From DATBLE01 sp038248655 (GTDB taxonomy: Bacteria; Actinomycetota; Thermoleophilia; Gaiellales; Gaiellaceae), in assembly GCA_038248655.1 (NCBI GenBank), contig JBBRXG010000001.1:39204-103203 (forward strand): 64,000 nt of DNA. Direction: 5' to 3'. The position numbers and the translations under genes are program-made. Numbering within the stretch: the stretch's first letter is position 1; each line of letters begins with the position of its first letter. A model generated the notes under the pieces. That model was not told the origin of the DNA. It saw nothing but the letters and a program-made list of their open reading frames with translations, and did not search any database. Shown piece after piece: positions 43,716 through 53,678 of this stretch.

Positions 43716-44132
43716 GTGCTCTACCAGACGACCGAGTTCGGCCGGCACGCGGCGCAGCGGCTGCGCGACGAGATCATCGGCTGGCTGACGACCGTGACCG
43801 CCGACGGCGCGCCGCGGCCGATCCCGATCTGGTTCCTCTGGGACGGCGACCGCTCGATCCTCCTGTACAGCCGCCCCGGGAAGCGGAAGCTCGCCAACAT
43901 CGCGTCGAACCCCCGGGTCAGCCTCAACCTGGACAGCAACGGGATCGACGCCGACATCGTCATCTGCTGGGGGACGATCGGCGTGACCCGCGACCCGCCC
44001 GCGAACGAGGTGCCCGCCTACGTCGCGAAGTACGCGGAGCGGATCGCAGCGCTCGGGTGGACGCCGGAGAGCTTCGCCGCGGACTTCTCGGTGCCGCTGC
44101 GAATCACCGCCACTCGCATCCACGGCCATTGA
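43716..44132 (+). CDS. PPOX-class flavin/F420-dependent protein
   Basis: 138 residues. A split-barrel flavin-binding protein: LRDEIIGWLTTVTADGAPRPIPIWFLWDG, SILLYSRPGKRKLANIASNPRVSLNLD and a C-terminal ADFSVPLRITATRIHGH are typical of the small PPOX proteins (TIGR03667-like) that bind F420 or FMN in Actinobacteria. It reduces or oxidises small organic substrates; the true substrate is unknown. GTG 43716 follows TAGGCT by 6 nt. The stop codon touches a palindromic repeat at 44133. Confidence 0.88.
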   Translation: MLYQTTEFGRHAAQRLRDEIIGWLTTVTADGAPRPIPIWFLWDGDRSILLYSRPGKRKLANIASNPRVSLNLDSNGIDADIVICWGTIGVTRDPPANEVPAYVAKYAERIAALGWTPESFAADFSVPLRITATRIHGH

Positions 44133-44165
44133 GGACATGTCAGGGGTCAGACCCCTGCCATGTCC
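44133..44165. repeat. palindromic repeat, GGACATG...GGGGTCAGACCCC...CATGTCC
   Basis: A 15-bp stem with one mismatch and a 3-nt loop, carrying the GGGTCAGACCC core inside GGACATG/CATGTCC arms. It begins at the base after the PPOX stop codon, so it may also act as a transcription terminator. Confidence 0.75.
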
Positions 44166-44233
44166 ATTCCGCCGCGATGCACCGCGCCCAAGCCATGCAC
44201 GCCGAAGGTCATCCACACCCTCCTGGCCGTTCT

Positions 44234-44267
44234 GGGCATGTCCAGGGTCAGGCCCCGGACATGTCCC
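44234..44267. repeat. palindromic repeat, second copy with CATGTCC arms
   Basis: GGGCATGTCCAGGG (44234-44247) pairs with CCCCGGACATGTCCC (44253-44267) around a GTCAGGCCC-like centre. It is a diverged relative of the repeat 70 bp upstream. Confidence 0.65.
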
Positions 44268-44357
44268 GTTTCAACAGCGTTCTCACCCACGAAGCCACTG
44301 TGAGGCGCGCCTGCCAAGTCGGTCGCGGCGGCGGATAATCACGTGTACTGGGCTCAG

Positions 44358-44465
44358 ATGGTCAAGCGAGTGTTGAAGTTCGTGATGCTGGTGTGGCTCG
44401 TTCGTTGGGCCGCCATCGAGGTCGCCTCGCACCGGGCGCGGCTGAGACCCCGACGAACGAGGTGA
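44358..44465 (+). CDS. possible small single-helix membrane protein
   Basis: A 35-codon frame from ATG 44358 to TGA 44463. The N-terminal half MVKRVLKFVMLVWLVRWAAIEVA would form one membrane helix with positive charges before it, and the rest is Arg-rich. It lies in a 459-bp stretch without other genes. A weak purine site precedes it. Could be chance. Confidence 0.3.
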   Translation: MVKRVLKFVMLVWLVRWAAIEVASHRARLRPRRTR

Positions 44466-44543
44466 GTCAACGCCGCCGCGACCGACATGGCGGTCGCGGC
44501 ACGCGGACACGTCGAGGGTGCGAGCGGGGTTAGGGAAGGGGGC

Positions 44544-44574
44544 TCACGGGGGGAACCGGCTGTTCCCCCCGTGA
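44544..44574 (-). terminator. strong GC-rich hairpin downstream of the GNAT gene
   Basis: A 13-bp perfect stem (TCACGGGGGGAAC with GTTCCCCCCGTGA) and a 5-nt loop, 18 bp after the GNAT gene stop on the minus strand. No U-tract follows. Confidence 0.6.
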
Positions 44575-44591
44575 AGCGAGCGGAGCGAGCG

Positions 44592-45371
44592 TCAGAAGAT
44601 CAGGCTCCGGTAGGTGATCGTGCGTCGCATCCCGATCGACTCGTAGACGCGGATTGCCGGTGCATTCTCGGGCCGTACGAAGAGGCACACCCGTGGCACC
44701 TGTCCGAGCAGGCGGCGGCAGAGATCCCGCATCGCCCGCCGGGCGTTCCCCTGGTTCCGCACGGACGGATCGACCCAGACCTGCTGGAGCTGCACCGCGT
44801 CGGGCGTCCACGCCGACGCCTCCGCCTTGAACAGGATCGTGCCGTTCTCGACCCAGACCCAGGAGCGGCCCTCGCCGATCTGCGCCTGGGTCCGCCAGCG
44901 GAAGCCGTCCGGGTCACGTTCGAGGGGATCGAGCCCGATCTCCTCACGATGCGCCGCAGCGCAGGACGGGACGAGCAGCGGGAGGTCGGCGAGTGTCGCC
45001 TCGCGTAGTCCTGTGCCCCCCTCCGCAGGGGCTCGCTCGAGCACGTAGACGGGCTGGCCGGGACGATCCTCGCGCGGCGAGGACATCAACCGCTCCGCCG
45101 CGTCCCACAGCTCGGTCACCGCGCGCTCCTCGCCGATCAGCATCCGCGCGCGCCCCCGGGCCACCGCCCGCGCGAACACGCCGCACCCGGTGCCGGAGGG
45201 GACGACGTTGGCCCCGACGTGACAGAGGGCGGTCAGCCGCCGGTCGTCGCCGGCAGCCGCGAAGCGACCGATCCTCCTCCGGGCGACGTCCTCGAGAAAG
45301 ACCCGCTCGACCGGATCCTCGGCACAGAAGGCGAGGATCTGGCGAAGCGTCGGCTCGAACGAAGTCCGCAC
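44592..45371 (-). CDS. GNAT N-acetyltransferase with an N-terminal DUF4081-like domain
   Basis: 259 residues. The C-terminal half is a GNAT domain: LQQVWVDPSVRNQGNARRAMRDLCRRLL (acetyl-CoA loop) and VCLFVRPENAPAIRVYESIGM. The N-terminal half (CHVGANVVPSGTG, LIGEERAVTELWDAAE) matches the DUF4081-type region of actinobacterial GNATs such as the one near ispG in mycobacteria. Substrate unknown. GTG 45371; a TATAAG box (45383-45388) lies 11 nt upstream, back to back with the promoter of the phosphorylase gene. Confidence 0.85.
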   Translation of the reverse strand: MRTSFEPTLRQILAFCAEDPVERVFLEDVARRRIGRFAAAGDDRRLTALCHVGANVVPSGTGCGVFARAVARGRARMLIGEERAVTELWDAAERLMSSPREDRPGQPVYVLERAPAEGGTGLREATLADLPLLVPSCAAAHREEIGLDPLERDPDGFRWRTQAQIGEGRSWVWVENGTILFKAEASAWTPDAVQLQQVWVDPSVRNQGNARRAMRDLCRRLLGQVPRVCLFVRPENAPAIRVYESIGMRRTITYRSLIF

Positions 45372-45416
45372 GGTCCACCCGCCTTATACCGCTCCGAGAC
45401 CGTAGTGTTGGGCCCC

Positions 45417-46133
45417 GTGCCGATCCACCTGAGAGCCGAGCCCGGGGACTACGCCGACGGCTGCCTCCTGCCCGGCGACCCGCTGCGGGCCAAGTACATC
45501 TCCGAGACGTTCCTCGACGAGCCCGTGCAGGTCAACGGCGAGCGCGGGCTGCTCGGGTACACGGGCACGTTCCGCGATCGGCGGGTCTCGGTGCAATCGA
45601 GCGGAATGGGCTGTCCGTCCGCGGGGATCGTGATCGAGGAGCTGACCCAGCTCGGAGTGAAGAGGATGCTCCGCGTCGGCACCTGCGGCGGGCTCCAGCC
45701 CGACCTGCAGATGGGCGACCTGATCGTCGCACTCTCCGCGACCCCGGCCGACGCGACCGCCACCCACCTGATCGGCGGCGAAGCCCATGCGCCGACCGCC
45801 GACTGGGATCTCGTCCACGCCGCCGTCCACCACGCGAAGGAGCAGGCCAAGCCCGTTCGGGTCGGCGGCGTCGTCTCGAGCGACGTCTTCTACAACCCGG
45901 ACGGAGACCAGTACCAACGCTGGAGCGACCGGGGGATCCTGGCGGTCGAGATGGAGGCGGCAATGCTGTTCACGCTCGGTGCCCTGAAGAAGGTCCAGGC
46001 GGGTTGCCTGCTCATCGTCAGCGACGTGGTCGTGGACGGCGAGTTCAAGCGCATCACGGACGAGGAGATGCGCCTCGCAGTCGACCAGATGACCGAGCTC
46101 GCGCTCGAGACCGTCACTGCCGGCTCGGGCTGA
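45417..46133 (+). CDS. deoD: purine-nucleoside phosphorylase, DeoD type
   Basis: 238 residues, the usual length. Cleaves purine nucleosides with phosphate to base and ribose-1-phosphate. Motifs: LLPGDPLRAKYISETFLD, GYTGTFRDRRVSVQSSGMGCPS, RVGTCGGLQPDLQMGDLIVALSA and the purine/ribose site AVEMEAAMLFTLGAL. GTG 45417 follows TAGTGT (45403-45408) by 8 nt. One Asp of the usual IVSDVVVDGEF region is present. Confidence 0.95.
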   Translation: MPIHLRAEPGDYADGCLLPGDPLRAKYISETFLDEPVQVNGERGLLGYTGTFRDRRVSVQSSGMGCPSAGIVIEELTQLGVKRMLRVGTCGGLQPDLQMGDLIVALSATPADATATHLIGGEAHAPTADWDLVHAAVHHAKEQAKPVRVGGVVSSDVFYNPDGDQYQRWSDRGILAVEMEAAMLFTLGALKKVQAGCLLIVSDVVVDGEFKRITDEEMRLAVDQMTELALETVTAGSG

Positions 46134-46189
46134 CGCCCGAAACGCCTAGACAAGGCCAGGCCCGCGTGTACCTCTAGCCTTCGCTGATC

Positions 46190-47107
46190 GTGCAGCGATC
46201 GGCGAAGGCTGTCTTCCTGGTCAACCCGGCCTCGGCCGCCGGGGCGACCGGTCGCCGCTGGCCCGAGCTCGCCCACCGCGCCTCCACGCTCGGCCTGACC
46301 GGCGACGCCCTCTTCTCCGAGCGGCCCGAGCACCTCCGCGACCTGGCCCGGCACGCAGCCGAGGAGGGAGCGAAGCTGGTCGTCGCCGTCGGCGGCGACG
46401 GGACCGTCAACGAGGTCGCATCGGGCGTCGTCGGCCTCGACGACGTCGAGCTGGCCGTGATTGCCCGCGGGACGGGCGTCGACTTCGTCCGTACGTTCGG
46501 GATCCCGACGAAGCTCGAGGCCGCGGTGGAGGTCGCGCTCCACGGGACGAGCCGCGCGATCGACGCTGGGCGCGTCGCCTTGCGCGCCTGGTCCGGGGAC
46601 GCCGCCGAGGCCTGGTTCTTCAACGCCGCCGGCATCGGGATGAGCGGTGCGATCGCCCGACGGACGAATGAGTCCTCGAAGGCTCTCGGCGGGAAGATCT
46701 CGTACCTGTGGTCGACGCTCGCCGTGTTCGCGCGCTGGCAGAACACTCCCGTGCGCGTGTCCGTCGACGGAGAGGTCCGCACCGGAATGACGAACGAGGT
46801 CGTGGTCGCGAACGGGCGCTACCTCGGCGGCGGCATGATGCTCTGCCCGCAGGCGAGCCCCGACGACGGGTTGTTCGACGTCCTCGTGATCGGAGACGTG
46901 ACGAGGCGCGACCTCGTCCAGACGATGCTGAAGATCTACCGGGGTACGCACCTGCCGCATCCGAAGACGGAGCTGCTCAGGGGGTGCATCGTCTCCGTCG
47001 ACGCCGAGGTCGAGCTCCCGGTGCAGCTCGACGGAGAGCAGCCGGGGACGACGCCGGTCCGGATCGAGCTCGTCCCGCGTGCGCTGCGCCTGCGCGTCCC
47101 GCGCTAG
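46190..47107 (+). CDS. diacylglycerol/lipid kinase family protein (DagK/YegS-like)
   Basis: 305 residues. VFLVNPASAAGATGRRWPEL, the nucleotide motif VVAVGGDGTVNEVASGVV and IARGTGVDFVRTFGIP mark the DAGKc fold; FNAAGIGMSGAIARRTNESSK and ANGRYLGGGMMLCPQASPDDG the C-terminal beta-sandwich. It phosphorylates diacylglycerol or another lipid at the membrane. GTG 46190 follows TAGCCT by 9 nt. The stop overlaps the convergent coiled-coil gene by 4 bp. Confidence 0.9.
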   Translation: MQRSAKAVFLVNPASAAGATGRRWPELAHRASTLGLTGDALFSERPEHLRDLARHAAEEGAKLVVAVGGDGTVNEVASGVVGLDDVELAVIARGTGVDFVRTFGIPTKLEAAVEVALHGTSRAIDAGRVALRAWSGDAAEAWFFNAAGIGMSGAIARRTNESSKALGGKISYLWSTLAVFARWQNTPVRVSVDGEVRTGMTNEVVVANGRYLGGGMMLCPQASPDDGLFDVLVIGDVTRRDLVQTMLKIYRGTHLPHPKTELLRGCIVSVDAEVELPVQLDGEQPGTTPVRIELVPRALRLRVPR

Positions 47108-47424
47108 GACGGGGTGGACGGGCGCTTCCGCGGAGTAGACGGCTTCCGGGCCGCCGGCTTCCGGGCGGTCGCCGTCTTGCGGGGGGCGGCCGAGCTCTTC
47201 GGCTTGGACAGCTCGTCGAGCCGCCGCTCCAGCTCGGCCACGCGGCGCTCGAGCGGGTCGAGCTTGCGCACGCGCTTGGAGATCTCGTCGACACGGTCGC
47301 GCAGGACGTTGCCGGCCTCGACCACCTTCGCGCCGCCGGGGAGCTCCGCCAGCCGCTGCAGGGCCTCCTCGCCCGTTTCTGCGAGCCGCTGAATCACGTC
47401 TTTCTGCTGCTTGCGTTTCGGCAT
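47104..47424 (-). CDS. small coiled-coil protein with a Lys/Ala/Pro-rich basic tail
   Basis: 106 residues. Residues 8-73 are helical with heptads (VIQRLAETGEEALQRLAELP, LDPLERRVAELERRLDELS). The last 30 are Lys, Arg, Ala, Pro and Thr repeats (APRKTATARKPAARK) like histone H1 or HupB tails. It may bind DNA or polyphosphate granules; family unknown to me. ATG 47424 follows TATTGT (47432-47437) by 7 nt. Confidence 0.7.
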   Translation of the reverse strand: MPKRKQQKDVIQRLAETGEEALQRLAELPGGAKVVEAGNVLRDRVDEISKRVRKLDPLERRVAELERRLDELSKPKSSAAPRKTATARKPAARKPSTPRKRPSTPS

Positions 47425-47458
47425 GATCGGGACAATAACGGCGACCGGCCCTCCGCGG

Positions 47459-48193
47459 TTACGGATGGATCACGACCGGCGATCCGCCGTGGGTGGCGGC
47501 GAAGAGCCTCTTCAGCGTCGCATTCGGCGCTCGGATACATCCGTTCGAGACCGCACGGCCGATCGACCAGGGCTGATTCGTCCCGTGAATTCCGATCGGG
47601 CCCCCTTGCGTCCAGCCGGTCAGAACGTTCGAGAAGGCGGACACGCCGAGGGCCGCGGGCCCGAAGGGGCCGTTCGGATTCGTGGTCAGGATCCGCTGAT
47701 CGACGTAGAAGCGACCGACCGGAGTCGGCGTGGACGACGAGCCGACCGCGACCGGAGTGGTCAGCACGACCCTGCCCGCGCGGTAGAACGTGAGTCGCCG
47801 TGCCGAGAGGTCGACCTCGATCCTGGTCGTGACCTTCTCGACGCGCACGTCTGCGGGCCTGATGTACGCCGTGACGCCGTTCGGCCGGATCGGAAGCTTG
47901 ACGCGGTACCACGAGGCACCGCAGGCGCGGTTCACGACCGCGCCGACGATCCCGAACGTGGTCGGATAGCCGTTCTGATTCAGCTTGCCGAATCGAGCCA
48001 GCCGCACGCCTCCGGGCCGCCGGAACGTGTCGGTCGCCCCTTTCACCATCGCCGAGAACGCTTCGGAGCGCGTCCCGACCGGGTGCAGGACCCCCGGTCG
48101 ACAGGTCCGCTCGACGTGCGAGGCAGTGCCGGCGGTCGCGGGCAGGATGGCGACCGCCAGGGCGGCGACCAGAATGACGGGAGCCAGCCTCAC
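47459..48193 (-). CDS. L,D-transpeptidase (YkuD domain), exported
   Basis: 244 residues with a signal peptide (2-22, ending TAG-TAS). The catalytic motif is IGIHGTNQPWSIGRAVSNGCIR (conserved His and Cys). It forms 3-3 cross-links in peptidoglycan outside the cell. The middle part (SWYRVKLPIRPNGVTAYI) resembles an SH3-like domain. GTG 48193 follows GACAAT (48200-48205) by 6 nt. Confidence 0.93.
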   Translation of the reverse strand: MRLAPVILVAALAVAILPATAGTASHVERTCRPGVLHPVGTRSEAFSAMVKGATDTFRRPGGVRLARFGKLNQNGYPTTFGIVGAVVNRACGASWYRVKLPIRPNGVTAYIRPADVRVEKVTTRIEVDLSARRLTFYRAGRVVLTTPVAVGSSSTPTPVGRFYVDQRILTTNPNGPFGPAALGVSAFSNVLTGWTQGGPIGIHGTNQPWSIGRAVSNGCIRAPNATLKRLFAATHGGSPVVIHP

Positions 48194-48375
48194 CCGCGCA
48201 TTGTCGCAGGGAACGACGATGGAAGGCGCCTCGCGGTCCTGCTCCCTCGAGAGCTTCGCGGCCGACCTACGTCAGGGACAGACCCGCGGGGTCGGTCCGT
48301 AGCTCGTTCGCGCGCCGGGGCTCGGCGCTCTGGGTCGTCCCGACCGCGACCGCTCCAGCGATAGTTAGAGACGAC

Positions 48376-48786
48376 ATGGAGGGATTCCGGTTCTCGACCG
48401 AGATCGCCGTGCGTTTCGCAGAGACCGACGCGCAGGGCGTCGCCCACAACGCCGCCTACCTGGTCTGGTACGAGGTCGCGCGGATCGAGTACCTCGCTCG
48501 CTTCCGCGGCGGTTACAAGGGCCTCCAGGAGGAGGGGTACGAGGCGCTGACGATCGAGTCGCACGTCCGCTACCTGAAGCCGGTCTTCTTCGACGACCGC
48601 CTCCGGATCAATGCCCGCTGCATCGACCTCCGCGGCGCCCGCTTCCGCTACGAGTACGTGGTCGAGCGGGACGGGGAGATCGTCGCGGACGGCTGGACGC
48701 AGCACGCCGTCGTCGACCGCGAGTCGTTGCGGCCGACGCGTTTTCCGGGGTGGCTCGCGGCGTCGATCGCCGACGCGGAGGGCTAG
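48376..48786 (+). CDS. acyl-CoA thioesterase (YbgC/4HBT hotdog fold)
   Basis: 136 residues. Hotdog signature VRFAETDAQGVAHNAAYLVWYEVARIEYL, with the catalytic Asp in ETDAQG, and LKPVFFDDRLRINARC. It hydrolyses acyl-CoA thioesters of short chain or aromatic type. Its last 4 bp overlap the convergent VanW gene. TAGTTA at 48362-48367 is 8 nt before the ATG. Confidence 0.92.
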   Translation: MEGFRFSTEIAVRFAETDAQGVAHNAAYLVWYEVARIEYLARFRGGYKGLQEEGYEALTIESHVRYLKPVFFDDRLRINARCIDLRGARFRYEYVVERDGEIVADGWTQHAVVDRESLRPTRFPGWLAASIADAEG

Positions 48787-50699
48787 CCGGTCGTCGTGGG
48801 CGTCGTCTCGGCCGGCGCGGTGTCGGCCGGAGTCGTGTCGGCCGGAGTCGTTCCGTCGGTGGGGACGAGGTCGCTCGGAAGGTACGTGCTCGCGTCGGCC
48901 TTCGGCTCGGGCTTGGGCTTCGGCTTCGGCTTCGTCCCGATCCGGACCTTCTCCTTCTCGCCGACGTAGCTCGAGTACCAGGTGTTCTCGTAGAGGAGCT
49001 TCCCGTCGGCGTCGTACACCCGGCGGGTGACGCTCGTCGACAGCGGGGGCGAGCCGGCCTCGTCGACGACCTTCGTGCCGACGAGGAGATCCGGATCCTT
49101 CGTGACCACCGTCGGCACCGCCCCGGTCGTCTGGAGCGGCGCGGTCTCGCTCTCGACGCGGCGGTGCTGCGGCGTGCCGTAGAGATTCACGGTCAGCGAG
49201 CTCGAGCTGACGAACGTGCGCAGGAGCAGCCAGTGGCCCGTGTCGTTGACGAACTTCAGGTCGACGTCCGGGTAGTTGACGGTCGCATCCCGTCCTTGCG
49301 GGTAGTGGCTGATGTAGAGGGCATGGTTCGTGCGCGCAGTGATCGGCAGGCCGGCCTCGTAGGCGGCGTTGAAGACGGTCGTCGACACCTGGCACGTGCC
49401 GCCGCCGAGCCCGTCCTGGAGCTCGCCGTTGATGATCACCGGCGCCTCGAGCAACCCCTTCGCGGCGTTCCGCTCGCCGGTCGTGGCGTTGAACGAGAAC
49501 TCCTTGCCTGGAGCGATCAGCGCGTTGTCGACGAGGTGCGAGACGACCTCGACGTTGTGGATCCGGTTCGGCACGCCGCCGTAGACCGTCGTGTAGCTCG
49601 AGACGATGCCGGTGATCCCCATCGCCTTCGCGTCCTCCGTCGTCCGCTGGGCGGGCTTCGTCGCGACCGCGATCGGGGTGACCCGGTTCCCGCGCCGCGT
49701 CGCGGCGGTGAGCAGGCCGGCGGCCGTCTTGCGCACGTCGAGCACGCGTGCGTCGCGGGACGGCTTGATCGTGATCCCGCTGGAAACGACCAGAAAGTCG
49801 GCGTCGCGGGCGGGCATGTCGACGACCTTCTGCAGCCTGCCGAAGTACTCGTCAGCGCCCTTGCCGCCGATCCGCACCGCCCGCGTACCGCCCGCCGGCA
49901 GCTCGAGCAGGCCGGCGATGCGCCAGCGCGGCAGCTTGTAGCGAGTCGGTCCGAGCGTGAGCACGACCGGCGCGGAGACGGCCGCCCGCGCCTTTGCGAG
50001 CGCCGGCGCGAGCATCGCGCCGGTCACGTCGGGCTCGTCCACCGTCAGCGGGAGGGTGATCGGCCGGCCGCGATCGAGTGACGCCAGCGCGGCCACGATC
50101 GCCCGGCCGGCCACCTCGCGGTCGAGGAGGCTGCCCGCCTGGGCGGAGACGATCGCCGGCCGGAGACCGTGCAGGACGACCGCAGCCTCGCGATGCGGGC
50201 GGTCGACCCGTCTTGCGATACGCGCGAGCATCGCCTTCAGCGCCGACTCGTCGTAGGTCGCCTTCGTCGACACGCTGTCGCCGAGGAAACGAATCTTCAT
50301 CCGGCGGAAGCCGCGCAGCGGCCCGAACCCGTCGCCTTCGTGGCGGGCGGCGGCGATCGCTGCCGCCCAGTCGGGCCGCAGGCCGAGGTCGGCCGCCTTC
50401 AGCACGAACGCGCGGCCGCCGGCCTCGAACCGGACCGGCTTTCCGAGGGTCGCCCGCGAGCGGCGGTCGAGCGCGGAGGTGGCGGCTGCGGTCGACAGGC
50501 CGCCCACGTCGATCCCCTGGATCTCGATCCCCTGCGCGATCGTCCCGGGCGATCCGGCGTAGACGATCGCCGCGACGACGGCGAGGAGCACCACGAGGGA
50601 GAACGACGCCAGCGTCAACCGCCTCATGCGGCGCACACGCGCCTGCCGTAGCCGGCGCATGGAATACGGAGATTGGGTGACACCCGCCTCGAGACGCAA
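48783..50699 (-). CDS. VanW family protein with peptidoglycan-binding-like domains
   Basis: About 638 residues. One membrane helix (near 29-49) then two PG_binding_4-like regions (GIDVGGLSTAAATSAL; ATYDESALKAMLARIARRVD) and the VanW domain (YTTVYGGVPNRIHNVEVVSHLVDNALIAPGKEFSFN, GGGTCQVSTTVFNAAYEAGL), then a G5-like stretch and a Thr/Pro-rich tail after PKPKPKPEPK. Extracellular and anchored by its N-terminus; VanW function is unproven. TTG 50699 is chosen because TACAAT (50708-50713) ends 8 nt before it; ATG 50660 is the alternative. Confidence 0.85.
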   Translation of the reverse strand: MRLEAGVTQSPYSMRRLRQARVRRMRRLTLASFSLVVLLAVVAAIVYAGSPGTIAQGIEIQGIDVGGLSTAAATSALDRRSRATLGKPVRFEAGGRAFVLKAADLGLRPDWAAAIAAARHEGDGFGPLRGFRRMKIRFLGDSVSTKATYDESALKAMLARIARRVDRPHREAAVVLHGLRPAIVSAQAGSLLDREVAGRAIVAALASLDRGRPITLPLTVDEPDVTGAMLAPALAKARAAVSAPVVLTLGPTRYKLPRWRIAGLLELPAGGTRAVRIGGKGADEYFGRLQKVVDMPARDADFLVVSSGITIKPSRDARVLDVRKTAAGLLTAATRRGNRVTPIAVATKPAQRTTEDAKAMGITGIVSSYTTVYGGVPNRIHNVEVVSHLVDNALIAPGKEFSFNATTGERNAAKGLLEAPVIINGELQDGLGGGTCQVSTTVFNAAYEAGLPITARTNHALYISHYPQGRDATVNYPDVDLKFVNDTGHWLLLRTFVSSSSLTVNLYGTPQHRRVESETAPLQTTGAVPTVVTKDPDLLVGTKVVDEAGSPPLSTSVTRRVYDADGKLLYENTWYSSYVGEKEKVRIGTKPKPKPKPEPKADASTYLPSDLVPTDGTTPADTTPADTAPAETTPTTTG

Positions 50700-50731
50700 G
50701 GCCCGCCATTGTACCGACGGGGCCGCCGGAC

Positions 50732-51511
50732 TCAAGAGCCGGAGAACATCGGCCGCTCCCCGTCCAGGAAGGCCCGCACGCCGGCCTGGGCGTCCTCGGA
50801 GCCGAGCACCTCCCGAAACGCCTCGCGCTCGGCCTCGAAGCCGTCCCGGGACCAGGCGGCGCGGATCGCGCGCTTGATCCCGCGAAGGGCGATCGGCGCC
50901 TGGCGGGCGAGCCGGACCGCGTAGTCGCGGGCCTCCTCGTCGAGCTTTTCGGGCTCGATCGCGAAGTGGACGATCCCCTCCGCGGCCGCCTGCTCGGGCG
51001 AGAGCTGCAGCCCCTTCATGATCAGCTCGGTCGCGCGTCCGGGCCCGACGAGCCGGGTCAGCCGCTGGGTTCCGCCCGCGCCGGGGAGAAGGCCGAGACG
51101 CACCTCGGGTAGCCCGATCAGCACACCCTCGCCGCGGGCTGCAAAGCGAAAGTCACACGCGAGCGCCAACTCGAGCCCTCCGCCGAGCGCGTGCCCGTTG
51201 ATCGCCGCGACCGTCGGCTGCGGGAGCTCGGCGAACCGCGTGAACACCTCCTGCGCGACGAGCGCGCGATCGATGCCCTCGGCCGCGATCCGCTCGAACT
51301 CGTGGATGTCGGCGCCGGCCATGAACACGCCTTCGAGAGCGCTGCGGACGAGGACGACGCGCGTGTCCGGATCGGCGGCGAGCTCGGCCGCCGCGGCCGA
51401 GAGCTCGGTGACCAGCTGCTCGTCGATCGCGTTCAGGGGCGGCCGGTCGAGCGTGATCACCGCGATCTGCTCGACGGGGAGACGCTCGAGGTGGACGACC
51501 CGATCGGACAT
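50732..51511 (-). CDS. enoyl-CoA hydratase/isomerase family protein
   Basis: 259 residues. Crotonase motifs: LDRPPLNAIDEQLVTEL, FMAGADIHEFERIAAEG (oxyanion hole), INGHALGGGLELALACDFR and GVLIGLPEVRLGLLPGAGGTQRL with both catalytic Glu positions. It hydrates enoyl-CoA in fatty acid oxidation. Its ATG lies 2 bp after the SDR stop, so it is the third gene of an acyl-CoA dehydrogenase operon. Confidence 0.93.
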   Translation of the reverse strand: MSDRVVHLERLPVEQIAVITLDRPPLNAIDEQLVTELSAAAAELAADPDTRVVLVRSALEGVFMAGADIHEFERIAAEGIDRALVAQEVFTRFAELPQPTVAAINGHALGGGLELALACDFRFAARGEGVLIGLPEVRLGLLPGAGGTQRLTRLVGPGRATELIMKGLQLSPEQAAAEGIVHFAIEPEKLDEEARDYAVRLARQAPIALRGIKRAIRAAWSRDGFEAEREAFREVLGSEDAQAGVRAFLDGERPMFSGS

Positions 51512-51513
51512 GC

Positions 51514-52350
51514 TCAGAACGTGAAGAGCTCGATGCCGCCGCTGACGTTGAGGCCGACCCCGGTGATGTACGCGGCCAGGTCCGAGCAGAGGAACGCGAT
51601 CGCATTGGCGATGTCCTGCGGCTCGCCCGGCCGGCGGAGCGCCGTTCGCTTGATCATCCGCTCGTTCAGCTCCGGGTTCCCGAACGAGAACGCCTCCGTA
51701 CCGATGATCCCGGGGACGATCGCGTTGACCGTGATCCCGTGTCGCGCCCCCTCGAGCGCGAGCGACTTCGTCAGCCCGAGCAGGCCCGCCTTCGTCGTCG
51801 CGTAGCTCGCCTGGCCGAAGCCGCCGAGGGTGCCGGCGACGGAGGCCATGTTCACGATCCGGCCCCAACCACGCTCCCGCATGTGCGGCCAGACGGCCTG
51901 GGCGCAGTTGAACGCGCCGGTCAGGTTGACGCGCAGGTCGCGCTCCCAGAGCTCGGGCGACTGATCGGCGATCTGCGCGACGTGATCGAGCGTGCCGGCG
52001 TTGTTGACGAGGATGTCCACCGGGCCGAACTCCTCGACCGCACGAGCGACCGTGGCCGTGACCTGCTCCCGGTCGGTGACGTCGCACTTGACCGCCGCGG
52101 AGCGGCGGCCCATCGACTGGATCTCCTCGGCGGTCGCCTCCGTGAACACGAGTCCCTGCGCCCGGGCCACCTGCGCGAGCGGGCCGTAGCGCTCGACGTC
52201 CTCGTCCGTCGTCTCCGACTCGACCTGGATGTCGGCGACGACCACGTCCGCGCCGGCGCGGGCCAGAGTCAGGGCGTCGGCGCGGCCGAGGCCGCGCGAG
52301 CCGCCGGTGACGAGCGCAACCCGGCCGGAGAGGTCGATCTCGAGGGACAC
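51514..52350 (-). CDS. short-chain dehydrogenase/reductase
   Basis: 278 residues. NAD motif LVTGGSRGLGRADALTLARAG, NNAG as LVNNAGTLDH, catalytic Ser in MASVAG and YxxxK as YATTKAGLLG. An insert near residue 45-75 (ESETTDEDVERYG) is longer than usual. Likely a 3-hydroxyacyl-CoA dehydrogenase acting between the hydratase and a thiolase; that role is inferred from the operon. GTG 52350. Confidence 0.9.
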   Translation of the reverse strand: MSLEIDLSGRVALVTGGSRGLGRADALTLARAGADVVVADIQVESETTDEDVERYGPLAQVARAQGLVFTEATAEEIQSMGRRSAAVKCDVTDREQVTATVARAVEEFGPVDILVNNAGTLDHVAQIADQSPELWERDLRVNLTGAFNCAQAVWPHMRERGWGRIVNMASVAGTLGGFGQASYATTKAGLLGLTKSLALEGARHGITVNAIVPGIIGTEAFSFGNPELNERMIKRTALRRPGEPQDIANAIAFLCSDLAAYITGVGLNVSGGIELFTF

Positions 52351-52356
52351 GCGGCT

Positions 52357-53541
<1,185 letters not shown>

Positions 53542-53561
53542 CGTCGGCTCCTCCACGCTCG

Positions 53562-53583
53562 ATTGACCGGTCAGTCAATAGTA
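53562..53583 (-). promoter_or_regulatory. acyl-CoA dehydrogenase promoter with TetR operator
   Basis: A minus-strand TACTAT box (53578-53583) is followed directly by ATTGACTGACCGGTCAAT, whose core TGACCGGTCA (53564-53573) is a perfect palindrome. The 15 bases TGACCGGTCAGTCAA (53564-53578) are identical to 57565-57579 at the TetR gene. Confidence 0.7.
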
Positions 53584-53678
53584 GCGGGATCGCGATGACG
53601 GCCGCTCCGGAGCGACAGCTCGTCGATCGGGATCGCTGCCCGTGAGCCGATGATCTCACCCGGCGCCTATCCGCGACC

